A stretch of DNA of 64,000 nucleotides from Botrimarina colliarenosi (GCF_007859955.1 NZ_SJPR01000001.1:1493590-1557589); one strand, 5' to 3'; numbered from the stretch's first letter, positions 8,307-16,213 are shown. Notes: generated by a model not told the origin, from the letters alone. A program made the numbers and translations.

Positions 8307-8469
8307 AGGGAGGGGAGGTTTCGGAACGGGAGGGGGCGTACCAGACTGTAACCCATGTCACCGTCATGGCCGACTCCCGGGCTTCCAGGGTAACCGCTAC
8401 GACGGGCGTGACGCACCAGGGCAAGTTATGGTGACCCCGCCCCGCCCCCGGCAACGACCAGCCACGTCG

Positions 8470-9189
8470 ATGATGCACGCAAAGACTTGGAAGCTCGCCG
8501 CGTTGGTCGCACTGCTCGTTGGACTCGCCGCGGCCATTCGCCTTCTCCCCGTCAGCGAGTGGCTGTCCGGCTTCTTGGAGTATTTGCGTGGTCTTGAGTT
8601 TTGGGGGCCCGCTCTGTTGGCGGTCGTCTACGTTGTCGCCACGGTGCTGATGGTCCCGGGGCTGATCCTCACACTCACCGCCGGCTACCTGTTTGGCGTG
8701 GCGCTAGGTACTTGCGTCGCGTCGGTCGGCAGCGTGCTCGGTGCGACGCTCGCCTTCCTCATCGGGCGTTATGCGGCGCGGGACTTCGTCGAAGGCCTCG
8801 CCAAACGCAACCCTCGCTTCGCGGCGATTGACAGCGCGGTCGCCCGCCAGGGCTGGAAGATCGTCCTGCTGACGCGGCTCTCGCCGGCGTTCCCTTTCAA
8901 CGCGCTCAACTACCTTTATGGCGCCACGCCGGTGTCGCTGAGGGACTACTTCTTCGCCAGTTGGATCGGCATGCTTCCCGCCACGGTGCTGTACGTTTAC
9001 CTCGGCGCCGCGACGGGGAACCTGACCGACCTGCTCACCGGCAAGGTCGAAGGGGGCGCCGCCCGGCAAGCGCTGCTGGTCGTCGGCCTCATCGCAACGG
9101 TCGCAGTGACGGTCTTCGTGACGCGGATCGCGAAGCGGGCGCTGTCGGAGGTGGCTCCCTCGGCCGCCGAACCCGTGGTTGAAGCGTGA
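8470..9189 (+). CDS. TVP38/TMEM64 (VTT-domain) membrane protein
   Basis: Polytopic inner-membrane protein, 239 residues, of the VTT/DedA-related family; eukaryotic relatives act as lipid scramblases. Visible features are a hydrophobic N-terminal anchor, the re-entrant region LTAGYLFGVALGT, the segment GATLAFLIGRYAARDFVE, the conserved TRLSPAFPFNALNYLYGAT block at about residues 135-155, and two C-terminal membrane segments. The ATG at 8470 (or 8473) is chosen because the frame further upstream is hydrophilic and Arg-rich. The next gene, a flavin reductase 73 bp downstream, is a frequent partner of VTT proteins; fused versions are known, which suggests a membrane-linked redox function. Confidence 0.85.
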   Translation: MMHAKTWKLAALVALLVGLAAAIRLLPVSEWLSGFLEYLRGLEFWGPALLAVVYVVATVLMVPGLILTLTAGYLFGVALGTCVASVGSVLGATLAFLIGRYAARDFVEGLAKRNPRFAAIDSAVARQGWKIVLLTRLSPAFPFNALNYLYGATPVSLRDYFFASWIGMLPATVLYVYLGAATGNLTDLLTGKVEGGAARQALLVVGLIATVAVTVFVTRIAKRALSEVAPSAAEPVVEA

Positions 9190-9197
9190 TACGGGTT

Positions 9198-9224
9198 CAC
9201 TCCGGGCGCTGACGCTTCCGGCTC
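9198..9224. repeat. single arm of dispersed repeat
   Basis: CACTCCGGGCGCTGACGCT followed by TCCGGCTC matches one arm of the inverted repeat at 6382-6453, differing at one base of the core tail. It lies between the VTT gene and the flavoprotein gene and is followed by the short simple repeat ACTTCCCAC. Confidence 0.6.
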
Positions 9225-9262
9225 ACCTCCCACTTCCCACATCCAACTTCCCACTTCGGCTC

Positions 9263-10789
9263 ATGCCTTCCATCGAACTGCAGCCGTACGACGCCCATAA
9301 CCAGCGGTTGGAGTCGCACGTCCATCCGCTCGATTGGACGAATCCCACGCCGAGCGGGCCGTACGATCTGGTGGTGATCGGCGCCGGGACGGCGGGGCTG
9401 GTCTCGGCGGCGGTGGCGGCCGGATTGGGGGCGAAGGTCGCGCTGGTGGAACGCCATTTGATGGGGGGCGACTGCTTGAACATCGGCTGTGTGCCGTCGA
9501 AGGGCCTCCTCAGCGCCGCCCGCGCCGCCCACGCCGTGCGGCGGGCCGGCGAGTTCGGCGTCCACGTTGATGGCGAGGTGCGTGTCGATTTCGGCCAAGT
9601 GATGGAACGCATGCGGCGGCTCCGCGCCGACATCAGCCCGGCTGACTCGGCCCGGCGGTTCCGCGATGAGAAGCGGGTCGATGTTTACCTCGGCGCCGCG
9701 GAGTTCACCGGCGGCGATGCGGTGCGCGTCGCCGACCAGACGCTCCGCTTCAAGAAGGGGGTGCTCGCCACCGGCGCCCGCGCCGCCGCGCCGCCGATCG
9801 CCGGGCTCGACCGCGTCGCCTACCTGACCAACGAATCGGTCTTCTCGCTGACCGAGTTGCCGAGGTCGCTCGGCGTGATCGGCGCCGGGCCGATTGGGTG
9901 CGAGCTGGCCCAGGCGTTCGCCCGCTTTGGCAGCGAGGTCCACCTCGTCAACGCCGACCCATGGGTTCTGCCCCGCGAAGACGAAGACGCGGCCCAGATC
10001 GTGCAGCGGTCGCTCGAAGCGGACGGCGTCCGGATCTATGGCCACGGCAAGAGCGTGCAACTGTCGCCCGAAGGGGACCGCGTCCGGATCACGGCAGCCG
10101 GCGGCGAATACAACGTCGTCGTCGACAAGCTGCTCGTCGCGGTCGGCCGGGCGCCGAACGTCGAGGGCCTTGGCCTGGAGAGAGTCGGCGTCGAGTACGA
10201 CGGCAAACAGGGCGTGAAGGTCAACGACTATTTTCAGACGACCAACCCGAAGGTCTACGCGGCGGGCGACATCTGCTCCCCCTACAAGTTCACGCACGCC
10301 GCCGACTTCATGGCGCGGGCGGTGGTGGCGAACGCCCTCTTCACGCCGCTCGGCTTCGGCAAGCGCAAGGCGAGCTCGCTCGTCATCCCCTGGGCCACCT
10401 ACACCTCGCCCGAGCTGGCCCACGTCGGCCTCACCGAGAAAGAGGCGGAAGCGAAGGGCGTTGCGATCACGACGTTCCGTCAGGACCTAGAGCACGTCGA
10501 CCGGGCGATCCTCGACGGCCAGACGGAGGGCTTCGTCAAGATCCATGTCGCCCGCGGGACCGACCGCATCGTTGGCGCCACGATCGTCGCGGAGAACGCC
10601 GGCGACCTGATCGGCTCGCTCTCGATCGCCATGACGAACGGCGTGGGACTCGGCAAGATCGCCGCCAGCATCCACCCCTATCCGACCCAGGCCGAGGCGA
10701 TCCGCAAGGTCGGCGACCTCTACAGCCGTACGAAGCTGACGCCCTTCGCGGCGTGGTTCCTCAAGACGATGCTCCGGGTTTCGACCTAA
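9263..10789 (+). CDS. MerA-like FAD-dependent disulfide oxidoreductase
   Basis: 508-residue flavoprotein of the mercuric reductase / dihydrolipoamide dehydrogenase family. FAD motif GAGTAGLVSA is at residues 40-49, the redox-active pair is C71 and C76 (GGDCLNIGCVPSK), the NAD(P)H motif is IGAGPIGCELAQAF, and the second FAD block ends KVYAAGDIC. The C-terminal interface domain holds the catalytic His-Glu pair in IHPYPTQAE. Because it lacks the extra N-terminal HMA domain and the C-terminal Cys pair of true MerA, mercury reduction is unlikely. The start at 9263 is chosen because the longer frame runs through a dispersed repeat. The adjacent VTT gene suggests a membrane redox partner role. Confidence 0.87.
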   Translation: MPSIELQPYDAHNQRLESHVHPLDWTNPTPSGPYDLVVIGAGTAGLVSAAVAAGLGAKVALVERHLMGGDCLNIGCVPSKGLLSAARAAHAVRRAGEFGVHVDGEVRVDFGQVMERMRRLRADISPADSARRFRDEKRVDVYLGAAEFTGGDAVRVADQTLRFKKGVLATGARAAAPPIAGLDRVAYLTNESVFSLTELPRSLGVIGAGPIGCELAQAFARFGSEVHLVNADPWVLPREDEDAAQIVQRSLEADGVRIYGHGKSVQLSPEGDRVRITAAGGEYNVVVDKLLVAVGRAPNVEGLGLERVGVEYDGKQGVKVNDYFQTTNPKVYAAGDICSPYKFTHAADFMARAVVANALFTPLGFGKRKASSLVIPWATYTSPELAHVGLTEKEAEAKGVAITTFRQDLEHVDRAILDGQTEGFVKIHVARGTDRIVGATIVAENAGDLIGSLSIAMTNGVGLGKIAASIHPYPTQAEAIRKVGDLYSRTKLTPFAAWFLKTMLRVST

Positions 10790-10811
10790 CTCCGAAGCGA
10801 AAAAGGTCCTG

Positions 10812-10893
10812 ACGCCAAGGCGCAAAGACGCAAAGGCGTGCAAAATACCGCGATCCTTCGCCAACTCCCCTTTGCGCCTCCGCGCCTTTGCGT
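10812..10893. repeat. inverted repeat of GGCGCAAAG type
   Basis: Arms 10812-10836 and 10869-10893 are reverse complements over 25 bases with about four mismatches (ACGCCAAGGCGCAAAGACGC against its partner). It fills most of the gap between the flavoprotein and the ThDP enzyme and looks like a dispersed palindrome. Confidence 0.6.
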
Positions 10894-10928
10894 GAGTCTT
10901 TAGGGACCCGTGTCGCAAAGGAATGGCT

Positions 10929-12569
10929 ATGAAAGCTTCGGATCTTTTCGTCCGCGCCCTCGAAGCCGAGGGCGTCGAGTACATCTTCGGCATCCCCGGT
11001 GAAGAGAATCTCGACCTGCTCGACTCGCTGTCACGCAGCTCGATCAAGCTCGTCCTCACCCGCCACGAACAGGCCGCCGGCTTCATGGCGGCGACCTACG
11101 GGCGGCTCACCGGCAAGGCGGGCGTCTGCCTCTCGACCCTCGGGCCGGGGGCGACGAACCTCGTCACCGCCGCCGCGTACGCCCAGCTCGGCGCGATGCC
11201 GATGCTGATGATCACCGGTCAGAAGCCGATCAAGACCAGCAAGCAGGGACATTTCCAGATCGTCGACATCGTCGACATGATGCGGCCGCTGACGAAGTAC
11301 ACCCGCCAGATCGTGTCGGCCGACAACGTCCCGTCGCGGGTCCGCGAAGCGTTCCGCGTCGCCGAGGAAGAGCGCCCCGGCGCCGTTCATCTGGAACTGC
11401 CCGAGGACATCGCCAAGGACCCGTCCGACGCCCACGTCATGGAGGCGAGCAAGGTCCGCCGCCCGGCGGCCGACGACAAGTCGATCCGCATCGCCACCGG
11501 CTTGATCGAGAAGGCCAAGCGGCCGCTGCTGCTCGTCGGCGCCGGCGCCAACCGCCGGCTCTGCTGCAAGATGCTCCGCCGCTTCATCCACCAGACCGGC
11601 ATCCCGTTCTTTACGACGCAGATGGGCAAGGGCGTCATCGAAGACACCCACGAGCTCTGTCTCGGCACCGCGGCCCTTTCGTCGAACGACTTTGTCCACC
11701 GGGCCATCGACGCGGCCGACCTGATCATCAACGTCGGCCACGACGTGGTGGAGAAGCCGCCGTTCTTCATGACCCCCGGCGGCGTCAAGGTGATCCACGT
11801 CAACTTCACCACCGCCGAGGTCGACCCGGTCTACTTCCCGCAGGTCGAGGTCGTCGGCGACGTCGCCCACAGCGTCTGGCGCCTCGGGAACGAAGTCCGC
11901 CCGCAGGCCGACTGGGACTTCAAACGGTTCCAAGAGGTGAAGTTCGCGCTAGAGCAGAACCAAGAGGCCCACGCCGACGACGACCGCTTCCCGCTCACCC
12001 CGGCGCGGCTCGTCGCCGAGGTGCAGGCTGTCACGCCCGATGACGGCATCCTGTCGCTCGACAACGGCATGTACAAGATCTGGTTCGCCCGCAACTTCGA
12101 CGCGCACCAGCCGAACACCGTGCTGCTCGACAACGCTCTGGCGAGCATGGGCGCGGGCCTCCCCGCGGCGATGGCGGCCCAGATGGTCCACCCCGACCGC
12201 TTCGTCATGGCGATCTGCGGCGACGGCGGCTTCCTCATGAACGAGCAAGAGCTTGAGACCGCCGTCCGCCTGAAGCTCAACCTCGTGGTGCTGATCCTCA
12301 ACGACTCGGGGTACGGCATGATCAAGTGGAAGCAAGAGGCCGAGGGGATGACCAACTACGGCCTCGACTTCACGAACCCCGACTTCGTCAAACTGGCCGA
12401 GGCGTACGGCGCCCGCGGCCACCGCGTCGAATCGACCGAAGCGCTGCGGCCCCTGCTCAAAAAGTGCCGCGACACGCCGGGCGTCGACGTGATCGACTGC
12501 CCGGTCGATTACTCGGTGAACGTGCCGCTGCTGAACGAAGAGATCCCGAAGCTGGCGGCAGCTTTGTAG
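10929..12569 (+). CDS. acetolactate synthase-type ThDP enzyme
   Basis: 546-residue thiamine-diphosphate enzyme of the acetolactate synthase large-subunit family, which normally condenses two pyruvates to acetolactate with loss of CO2. The catalytic Glu is E47 in TRHEQAAGFMA, the GPGATN loop follows, the central domain shows the usual Rossmann-like pattern, and the ThDP/Mg motif is GDGGFLMNEQELETA ... ILNDSGYG. The second ATG (10929) is preferred because AAAGGA at 10917-10922 abuts the first ATG (10923). No regulatory subunit gene is nearby, and the GDGGFLMN-type motif resembles the catabolic AlsS branch more than IlvB. An aldehyde dehydrogenase lies 1.1 kb downstream, so a role in 2-keto acid breakdown is possible. 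Confidence 0.85.
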   Translation: MKASDLFVRALEAEGVEYIFGIPGEENLDLLDSLSRSSIKLVLTRHEQAAGFMAATYGRLTGKAGVCLSTLGPGATNLVTAAAYAQLGAMPMLMITGQKPIKTSKQGHFQIVDIVDMMRPLTKYTRQIVSADNVPSRVREAFRVAEEERPGAVHLELPEDIAKDPSDAHVMEASKVRRPAADDKSIRIATGLIEKAKRPLLLVGAGANRRLCCKMLRRFIHQTGIPFFTTQMGKGVIEDTHELCLGTAALSSNDFVHRAIDAADLIINVGHDVVEKPPFFMTPGGVKVIHVNFTTAEVDPVYFPQVEVVGDVAHSVWRLGNEVRPQADWDFKRFQEVKFALEQNQEAHADDDRFPLTPARLVAEVQAVTPDDGILSLDNGMYKIWFARNFDAHQPNTVLLDNALASMGAGLPAAMAAQMVHPDRFVMAICGDGGFLMNEQELETAVRLKLNLVVLILNDSGYGMIKWKQEAEGMTNYGLDFTNPDFVKLAEAYGARGHRVESTEALRPLLKKCRDTPGVDVIDCPVDYSVNVPLLNEEIPKLAAAL

Positions 12570-12613
12570 AGATTCACCACAAAGTAACTAAGGAACAAAG
12601 AAGCGAAGCGACT

Positions 12614-12700
12614 GTAGGAGGGGTCTCCAGACCCCGATTACGCGCACCATGCCGTTTAAGGCTTAAGAGTCCGTAATCGGCGTCTGGAGACGCCTCCTAC
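12614..12700. repeat. 28-bp inverted repeat (GTCTCCAGAC type)
   Basis: Arms 12614-12641 and 12673-12700 are reverse complements at 26 of 28 positions (GTAGGAGG-G-GTCTCCAGAC and its partner), with a 31-base spacer. It lies between the ThDP enzyme and the antitoxin gene. The layout is that of a dispersed palindromic element. Confidence 0.7.
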
Positions 12701-12774
12701 AAGAGTTGGCGTTTCGAAGTTGACGAGGTCGGAGTCCGCGTGCAGTAGTGCTGTACGAATCAATGGAGTTCATC

Positions 12775-13050
12775 ATGGCTATCGAAACCAGCTACTCCGA
12801 TGCCCGCGTCCGCTTTGCCTCGTTGCTCGATGAGGTCGTCCTCAATCAAGAAGTCGTGATTATCAACCGCCGCGGCAAAGAAGCTGTGGCGATGATCGCT
12901 GCATCCGAGCTGAGCGGCTTAGTGGAAACGGTTCATCTCTTGCGGTCGCCAAAGAACGGCCAGCGATTGCTTTCGGCACTTGAACAAGTGCAGACGACGA
13001 ACAGCAACTCATCGTCGCTAGACAAGCTCCGTCGAGACCTTGGACGTTAG
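12775..13050 (+). CDS. Phd/YefM-family antitoxin
   Basis: 91 residues beginning MAIETSYSDARVRFASLLDE, the typical opening of Phd/YefM antitoxins: a strand followed by a helix that sets up the DNA-binding dimer. VVIINRRGKEAVAMIAASEL is the conserved second half (family pattern: T-R-x-G-x-x-(A/V)-(A/V)-(L/M)-(I/V/M)-S). The C-terminal 40 residues would be the toxin-neutralising tail. The start at 12775 has GGAG eleven bases upstream; the longer frame from 12748 adds nine residues. The usual RelE/YoeB toxin is not next door; the following gene encodes an unrelated 205-residue protein. Possibly an orphan antitoxin or a solitary regulator. Confidence 0.8.
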   Translation: MAIETSYSDARVRFASLLDEVVLNQEVVIINRRGKEAVAMIAASELSGLVETVHLLRSPKNGQRLLSALEQVQTTNSNSSSLDKLRRDLGR

Positions 13051-13060
13051 TGAGACAAAA

Positions 13061-13678
13061 ATGGCCTTCCGGGCAATGAAACATTGGTTGAGGAGGGATT
13101 CGGATGGCAGTAGCGCTTCTGGTAGAGATCATCTTGAACTGGTACGCAATCGAGTTCGCTCTGCAATGATAGGTTCGCCGCCTGCCCCTTGGTCCGTTTG
13201 CGTCTCCTACCCCATTGGTGGACTGACTGAAGTAGGGTTCGCCGACGATTCGGATCTCTTACTTGTCGTGTCGTTCGCAGGACGAGGGTTATTTGATTGC
13301 TTAACGGGCACACTTATTGATCGAAATAGCGATGAACCGTGCCAAGAGTGGTATGACGAGCAACGTCTTATCGCGACAGGGATAGGCTCTCTGTGCGGAA
13401 CTCAAATTCGACTCTCCGGACTTCACGGCGGGGGATTGGTTAGTTCTGGTAGGGACGGCTGGTGGGCCCAGCGTCTGGACCTTGACTGGCCCGATTCATC
13501 GCTATTGCTGGGTGGTCCAGGAGGATGGATTTATGACAACCAAACAGCGTTTGCCAAACTGGCTGTAGAACGAGAAGTTCGAGCTTTCGGCTTCTCTCCC
13601 ACCGGTCAATCGCTAGTAATTGCAACTAGCAGTGACCTCACGATCATCAACTCCGCGTCCTCCGCGTCTCCGCGGTGA
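13061..13678 (+). CDS. hypothetical protein downstream of antitoxin
   Basis: 205 residues, not recognised. It is predicted cytosolic, with many short beta-type segments (VSYPIGGLTEVGFADDSDLLLVVS, then FGFSPTGQSLVIAT), reminiscent of single blades of a beta-propeller, where 'SPDG' turns precede hydrophobic strands. There is no signal peptide or membrane segment. It starts 10 bp after the antitoxin stop (ATG at 13061, or 13076), so the two are probably co-transcribed. The last residues are encoded by the low-complexity stretch at about 13649-13678 (CTCCGCGTCC / TCCGCGTCTC), a common dispersed repeat, so the original C-terminus may have been replaced by repeat insertion. It does not look like a RelE-type toxin. 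Confidence 0.55.
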   Translation: MAFRAMKHWLRRDSDGSSASGRDHLELVRNRVRSAMIGSPPAPWSVCVSYPIGGLTEVGFADDSDLLLVVSFAGRGLFDCLTGTLIDRNSDEPCQEWYDEQRLIATGIGSLCGTQIRLSGLHGGGLVSSGRDGWWAQRLDLDWPDSSLLLGGPGGWIYDNQTAFAKLAVEREVRAFGFSPTGQSLVIATSSDLTIINSASSASPR

Positions 13679-13685
13679 ATCCAAA

Positions 13686-15119
13686 ATGCTCAAAGACAAA
13701 TACCCCTTCTACCTCGCCAACAAGCCCGAGTCGCCCAACGCCGACCTGGAGGTGACCGACAAGTACACCGGCGAGGTGGCCACCAAGGTCGCGATGGCGT
13801 CCGCTAGCGACATCGACCGGGGCATCGCCGCGGCGGTCGAGGCGACCGAGCCGATGCGTCAGATGCGGCCCTACGAGCGGCAGGCGGTGCTGCAGCACTG
13901 CGTCGATCGCTTCAAGGAGCGTTTCGACGAGCTGGCGATGGCCCTCTGCATCGAGGCGGGCAAGCCGATCAAGGATTCGCGGGGCGAAGTGTCCCGCCTG
14001 ATCGACACGTTTCGGATCGCCGCGGAGGAGTCGGTCCGCATCGACGGCGACATCCCCAACCTCGAGATTTCGGCCCGGGCGAAGGGCTACCGCGGGTTCG
14101 TGCAGCGGGTGCCGATCGGGCCGTGCTCGTTCATCTCGCCGTTCAACTTCCCGCTGAACCTGGCCGCGCACAAAGTGGCGCCGGCGCTCGCCGTGGGCTG
14201 CCCCTTCGTCCTCAAGCCGGCGAGCCGCACGCCGATCGGCGCGCTGTTGATTGGCGAGGTGCTGGCCGAGACCGACCTGCCGGCCGGCGCCTTCAGCATC
14301 CTGCCGTGCCACCGTGACGGCGCCGACCTGTTCACGACCGACGAGCGCCTCAAGCTGTTGTCGTTCACCGGCTCGCCCGGCGTCGGCTGGGACCTCAAGG
14401 CCCGCGCCGGCAAGAAGCCGGTGATCCTCGAACTCGGCGGCAACGCGGCCTGCATCGTCGATGAGGACGCCGATCTGGAAGACGCGGTCGGCCGCCTCGT
14501 CATCGGCGCCTTTTACCAATCGGGCCAGAGCTGCATCGGCGTGCAGCGCATCCTGATCCACGAGTCGGTCTACGACGAGCTCAAGACGAAGCTCGTCGCC
14601 GCCACCAAGAAGCTGATCGCCGGCGACCCCAAGAACGAAGACACCTTCATCGGCCCGATGATCAGCGAGGGCGAGGCCAAGCGGCTCGACGGCTGGATCC
14701 AGTCGGCCGTCAAAGCGGGCGGCAAGCTCCTCTGCGGCGGCGGACGAGAGGGCGCCATGCTCGAAGCGACGCTCCTGGAGGACGTTCCCCCCAGCGAAGA
14801 CGTCTGCACCGAGGAAGCCTTCGGACCGGTCGCCGTGCTCAGCAAGTTCAGCTCGTACGACGCGGCGCTCGCCCAGACGAACGACAGCAAGTTCGGCCTC
14901 CAGGCGGGCGTCTTCACCCGCGACTGGTACAAGATCCAGAAGGCGTGGGACACGCTCGAAGTGGGCGGCGTCGTCATCGGCGACGTGCCGAGCTGGCGCG
15001 TCGACAACATGCCCTACGGCGGCGTCAAAGACTCCGGCCTCGGCCGAGAAGGCATCCGCTACGCGATGGCCGACATGACCGAAGAGCGTCTGCTGGTGAT
15101 CCGCACGCCGTCGGCTTGA
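13686..15119 (+). CDS. NAD(P)-dependent aldehyde dehydrogenase
   Basis: 477-residue ALDH that oxidises an aldehyde to the acid (or acyl-CoA). Catalytic Cys is C283 in GQSCIGVQ, the general-base Glu is E249 in LELGGNAA, and the cofactor-fold block SPFNFPLNLAAHKVAPALA and the FTGSPGVG loop are intact. It resembles the lactaldehyde / phosphonoacetaldehyde-type branch, but substrate choice is not readable by eye. The ATG at 13686 is chosen because the longer frame runs back through the repeat at the end of the preceding gene. It lies 7 bp after that gene, and the ThDP enzyme is upstream on the same strand, which fits a keto-acid to aldehyde to acid route by inference only. Confidence 0.9.
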   Translation: MLKDKYPFYLANKPESPNADLEVTDKYTGEVATKVAMASASDIDRGIAAAVEATEPMRQMRPYERQAVLQHCVDRFKERFDELAMALCIEAGKPIKDSRGEVSRLIDTFRIAAEESVRIDGDIPNLEISARAKGYRGFVQRVPIGPCSFISPFNFPLNLAAHKVAPALAVGCPFVLKPASRTPIGALLIGEVLAETDLPAGAFSILPCHRDGADLFTTDERLKLLSFTGSPGVGWDLKARAGKKPVILELGGNAACIVDEDADLEDAVGRLVIGAFYQSGQSCIGVQRILIHESVYDELKTKLVAATKKLIAGDPKNEDTFIGPMISEGEAKRLDGWIQSAVKAGGKLLCGGGREGAMLEATLLEDVPPSEDVCTEEAFGPVAVLSKFSSYDAALAQTNDSKFGLQAGVFTRDWYKIQKAWDTLEVGGVVIGDVPSWRVDNMPYGGVKDSGLGREGIRYAMADMTEERLLVIRTPSA

Positions 15120-15211
15120 GACCTGAGGCTTGAGGTGTGAGGGCTTCGCTGCGTGCCGTACCCGGTCGCCACGCCAACCTTCAAGTCTCAAGCCTGCAGC
15201 CTCACCCCGCT

Positions 15212-15574
15212 TCAGCGGGCGAACACCAGCACCGGCCCGGTGGCGTAGTACGAATCGGGCCGGCCCATCGTGTAGCCGTTGAACTGCGCGCCGTACTGGC
15301 CGCCGAACGGCGTGGCGGCCGTTGTCGGGCGGGCCTGCGAGTAGCCGTACCATTCGCGGGTGGCGATCCGGCCGGCGCGCTGGGCGGCCTTCATCTGCGC
15401 CTTCTGCTGGATGATCTCCATCGGTGTCATCTTACCGATGCGGCCGGCGTACTCGGGGCGTTCGACCGACGGGGCGCCCACGGGGCCCGGGTCGAGCGTC
15501 ACCTGCGCGGGGGCGACGTCGCCCATCAGCAAGGCGGCCGCGGCGAGGGTCAGCGAGGCGAGGCGAATACGCAT
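15212..15574 (-). CDS. small secreted protein of unknown function
   Basis: 120 residues with a clear Sec signal peptide (residues 1-23, hydrophobic core LASLTLAAAALLMG, cleavage after APAQ). The mature part has no recognised domain: a Pro-rich start, a basic helix (MEIIQQKAQMKAAQRAGR) and a Tyr/Gly-rich tail (REWYGYSQARP, then YGAQFNGYTMGRPD). The start at 15574 puts the signal at the N-terminus; the longer frame to 15622 does not. Convergent with the aldehyde dehydrogenase. Probably a periplasmic or surface protein; function unknown. Confidence 0.65.
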   Translation of the reverse strand: MRIRLASLTLAAAALLMGDVAPAQVTLDPGPVGAPSVERPEYAGRIGKMTPMEIIQQKAQMKAAQRAGRIATREWYGYSQARPTTAATPFGGQYGAQFNGYTMGRPDSYYATGPVLVFAR

Positions 15575-16131
15575 GGCGACGGCTCCGTCGTCTAAGTGGG
15601 TCGAGGGACGCGCCGAATCCATTCGGCTGCCGTGAGAATCGTCGCCCCTGGCGTCTCCCGTCCAACCGGTCGCCGCCGGCCCGCAGGACCGACAGAACCG
15701 GCGCCAGCGTCATTCCGGGGCCCACGTCCTCCTGGGGGGGCGCGTCTTCCCAAGGACCTACGTACGGACGCCCCATCAAGAATTGCGTCTCTAGCCGCGC
15801 ACGAAGTAAGCGGACCGGCCCGCAGCGCGTTTCGGAACGCCGGCATTGGAGCCCGTTTCGGTATGCCAGCCGGTCCGCTTACTGCGTGCGCGGCTGGAAG
15901 CCCAAGGGCGTGACGACGGCTTTTCCAGGACAGGGGAGGGCCCCTACAACCGGTACAGGTTGACCATCCCCCGCCAATCTCGTAGGTTCGGCTTTAGTGA
16001 GGGGTCGGCGAGGCCGATACCATTCTCACAACCGCGTCGAGCGTCACTGCCGTCGCGACCTGCTGGCGCCGCTAGGCGGCCGGCAGACCAAGAGATCCTG
16101 CTGGCGCCGCTAGGCGAGCAGCAGGCCCAAA
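15575..16131. other. intergenic region upstream of tRNA-Cys with structured repeats
   Basis: No convincing gene. It contains a long inverted repeat at 15793-15895 (arms beginning AGCCGCGCACGAAGTAAGCG and ending CCGCTTACTGCGTGCGCGG) and a 20-base direct repeat CCTGCTGGCGCCGCTAGGCG at 16059-16078 and 16097-16116. Open frames of 80-180 codons here overlap one another in several phases and show no family features. Confidence 0.5.
15793..15895. repeat. long inverted repeat upstream of tRNA-Cys
   Basis: Two arms of about 27 bases (15793-15819 and 15869-15895) pair with a few mismatches around a 49-base loop. The loop itself contains short repeated CGTTTCGG motifs. Position and length suggest a dispersed palindrome or a stable RNA structure. 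Confidence 0.5.
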
Positions 16132-16203
16132 GGCGTCGTAGCCAAGTGGCTAAGGCATCGGATTGCAAATCCGACATCGTGGGTTCGACTCCCACCGACG
16201 CCT
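16132..16203 (+). tRNA. tRNA-Cys (GCA anticodon)
   Basis: A 72-base cloverleaf. The acceptor stem GGCGTCG (16132-16138) pairs with CGACGCC (16196-16202). The D arm is GCC/GGC, the anticodon stem TCGGA/TCCGA holds the loop TTGCAAA with anticodon GCA, and the T arm is GTGGG-TTCGACT-CCCAC. The discriminator base is T (16203), the expected identity element for cysteine. CCA is not encoded. A T-tailed hairpin follows at 16214. The 3' half of this gene is repeated at 51953-52000. Confidence 0.95.
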
Positions 16204-16209
16204 CTCAGC
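16162..16209 (+). repeat. attachment-site-like direct repeat, left copy (tRNA-Cys 3' half)
   Basis: From the anticodon loop to 6 bases beyond the tRNA, these 48 bases match 51953-52000 with one mismatch (C16172 against G51963). Direct repeats of a tRNA 3' end in this orientation are typical attL/attR sites of tyrosine-recombinase elements. Confidence 0.7.
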
Positions 16210-16213
16210 AGAA

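Noticed and set aside
9197..10423. Minus-strand frame opposite the MerA-like gene
   Set aside because: Antisense shadow; Arg- and His-rich sequence without motifs.
9263..10789. A mercury-resistance gene (merA)
   Set aside because: Lacks the HMA-type N-terminal domain and the C-terminal Cys pair of mercuric reductases, and no merR, merT or merP genes are nearby.
13647..15353. Long minus-strand open frame opposite the aldehyde dehydrogenase
   Set aside because: Rich in Arg, Ala, Gly and Asp without domain features, exactly antisense to a well-recognised enzyme; typical of high-GC DNA.
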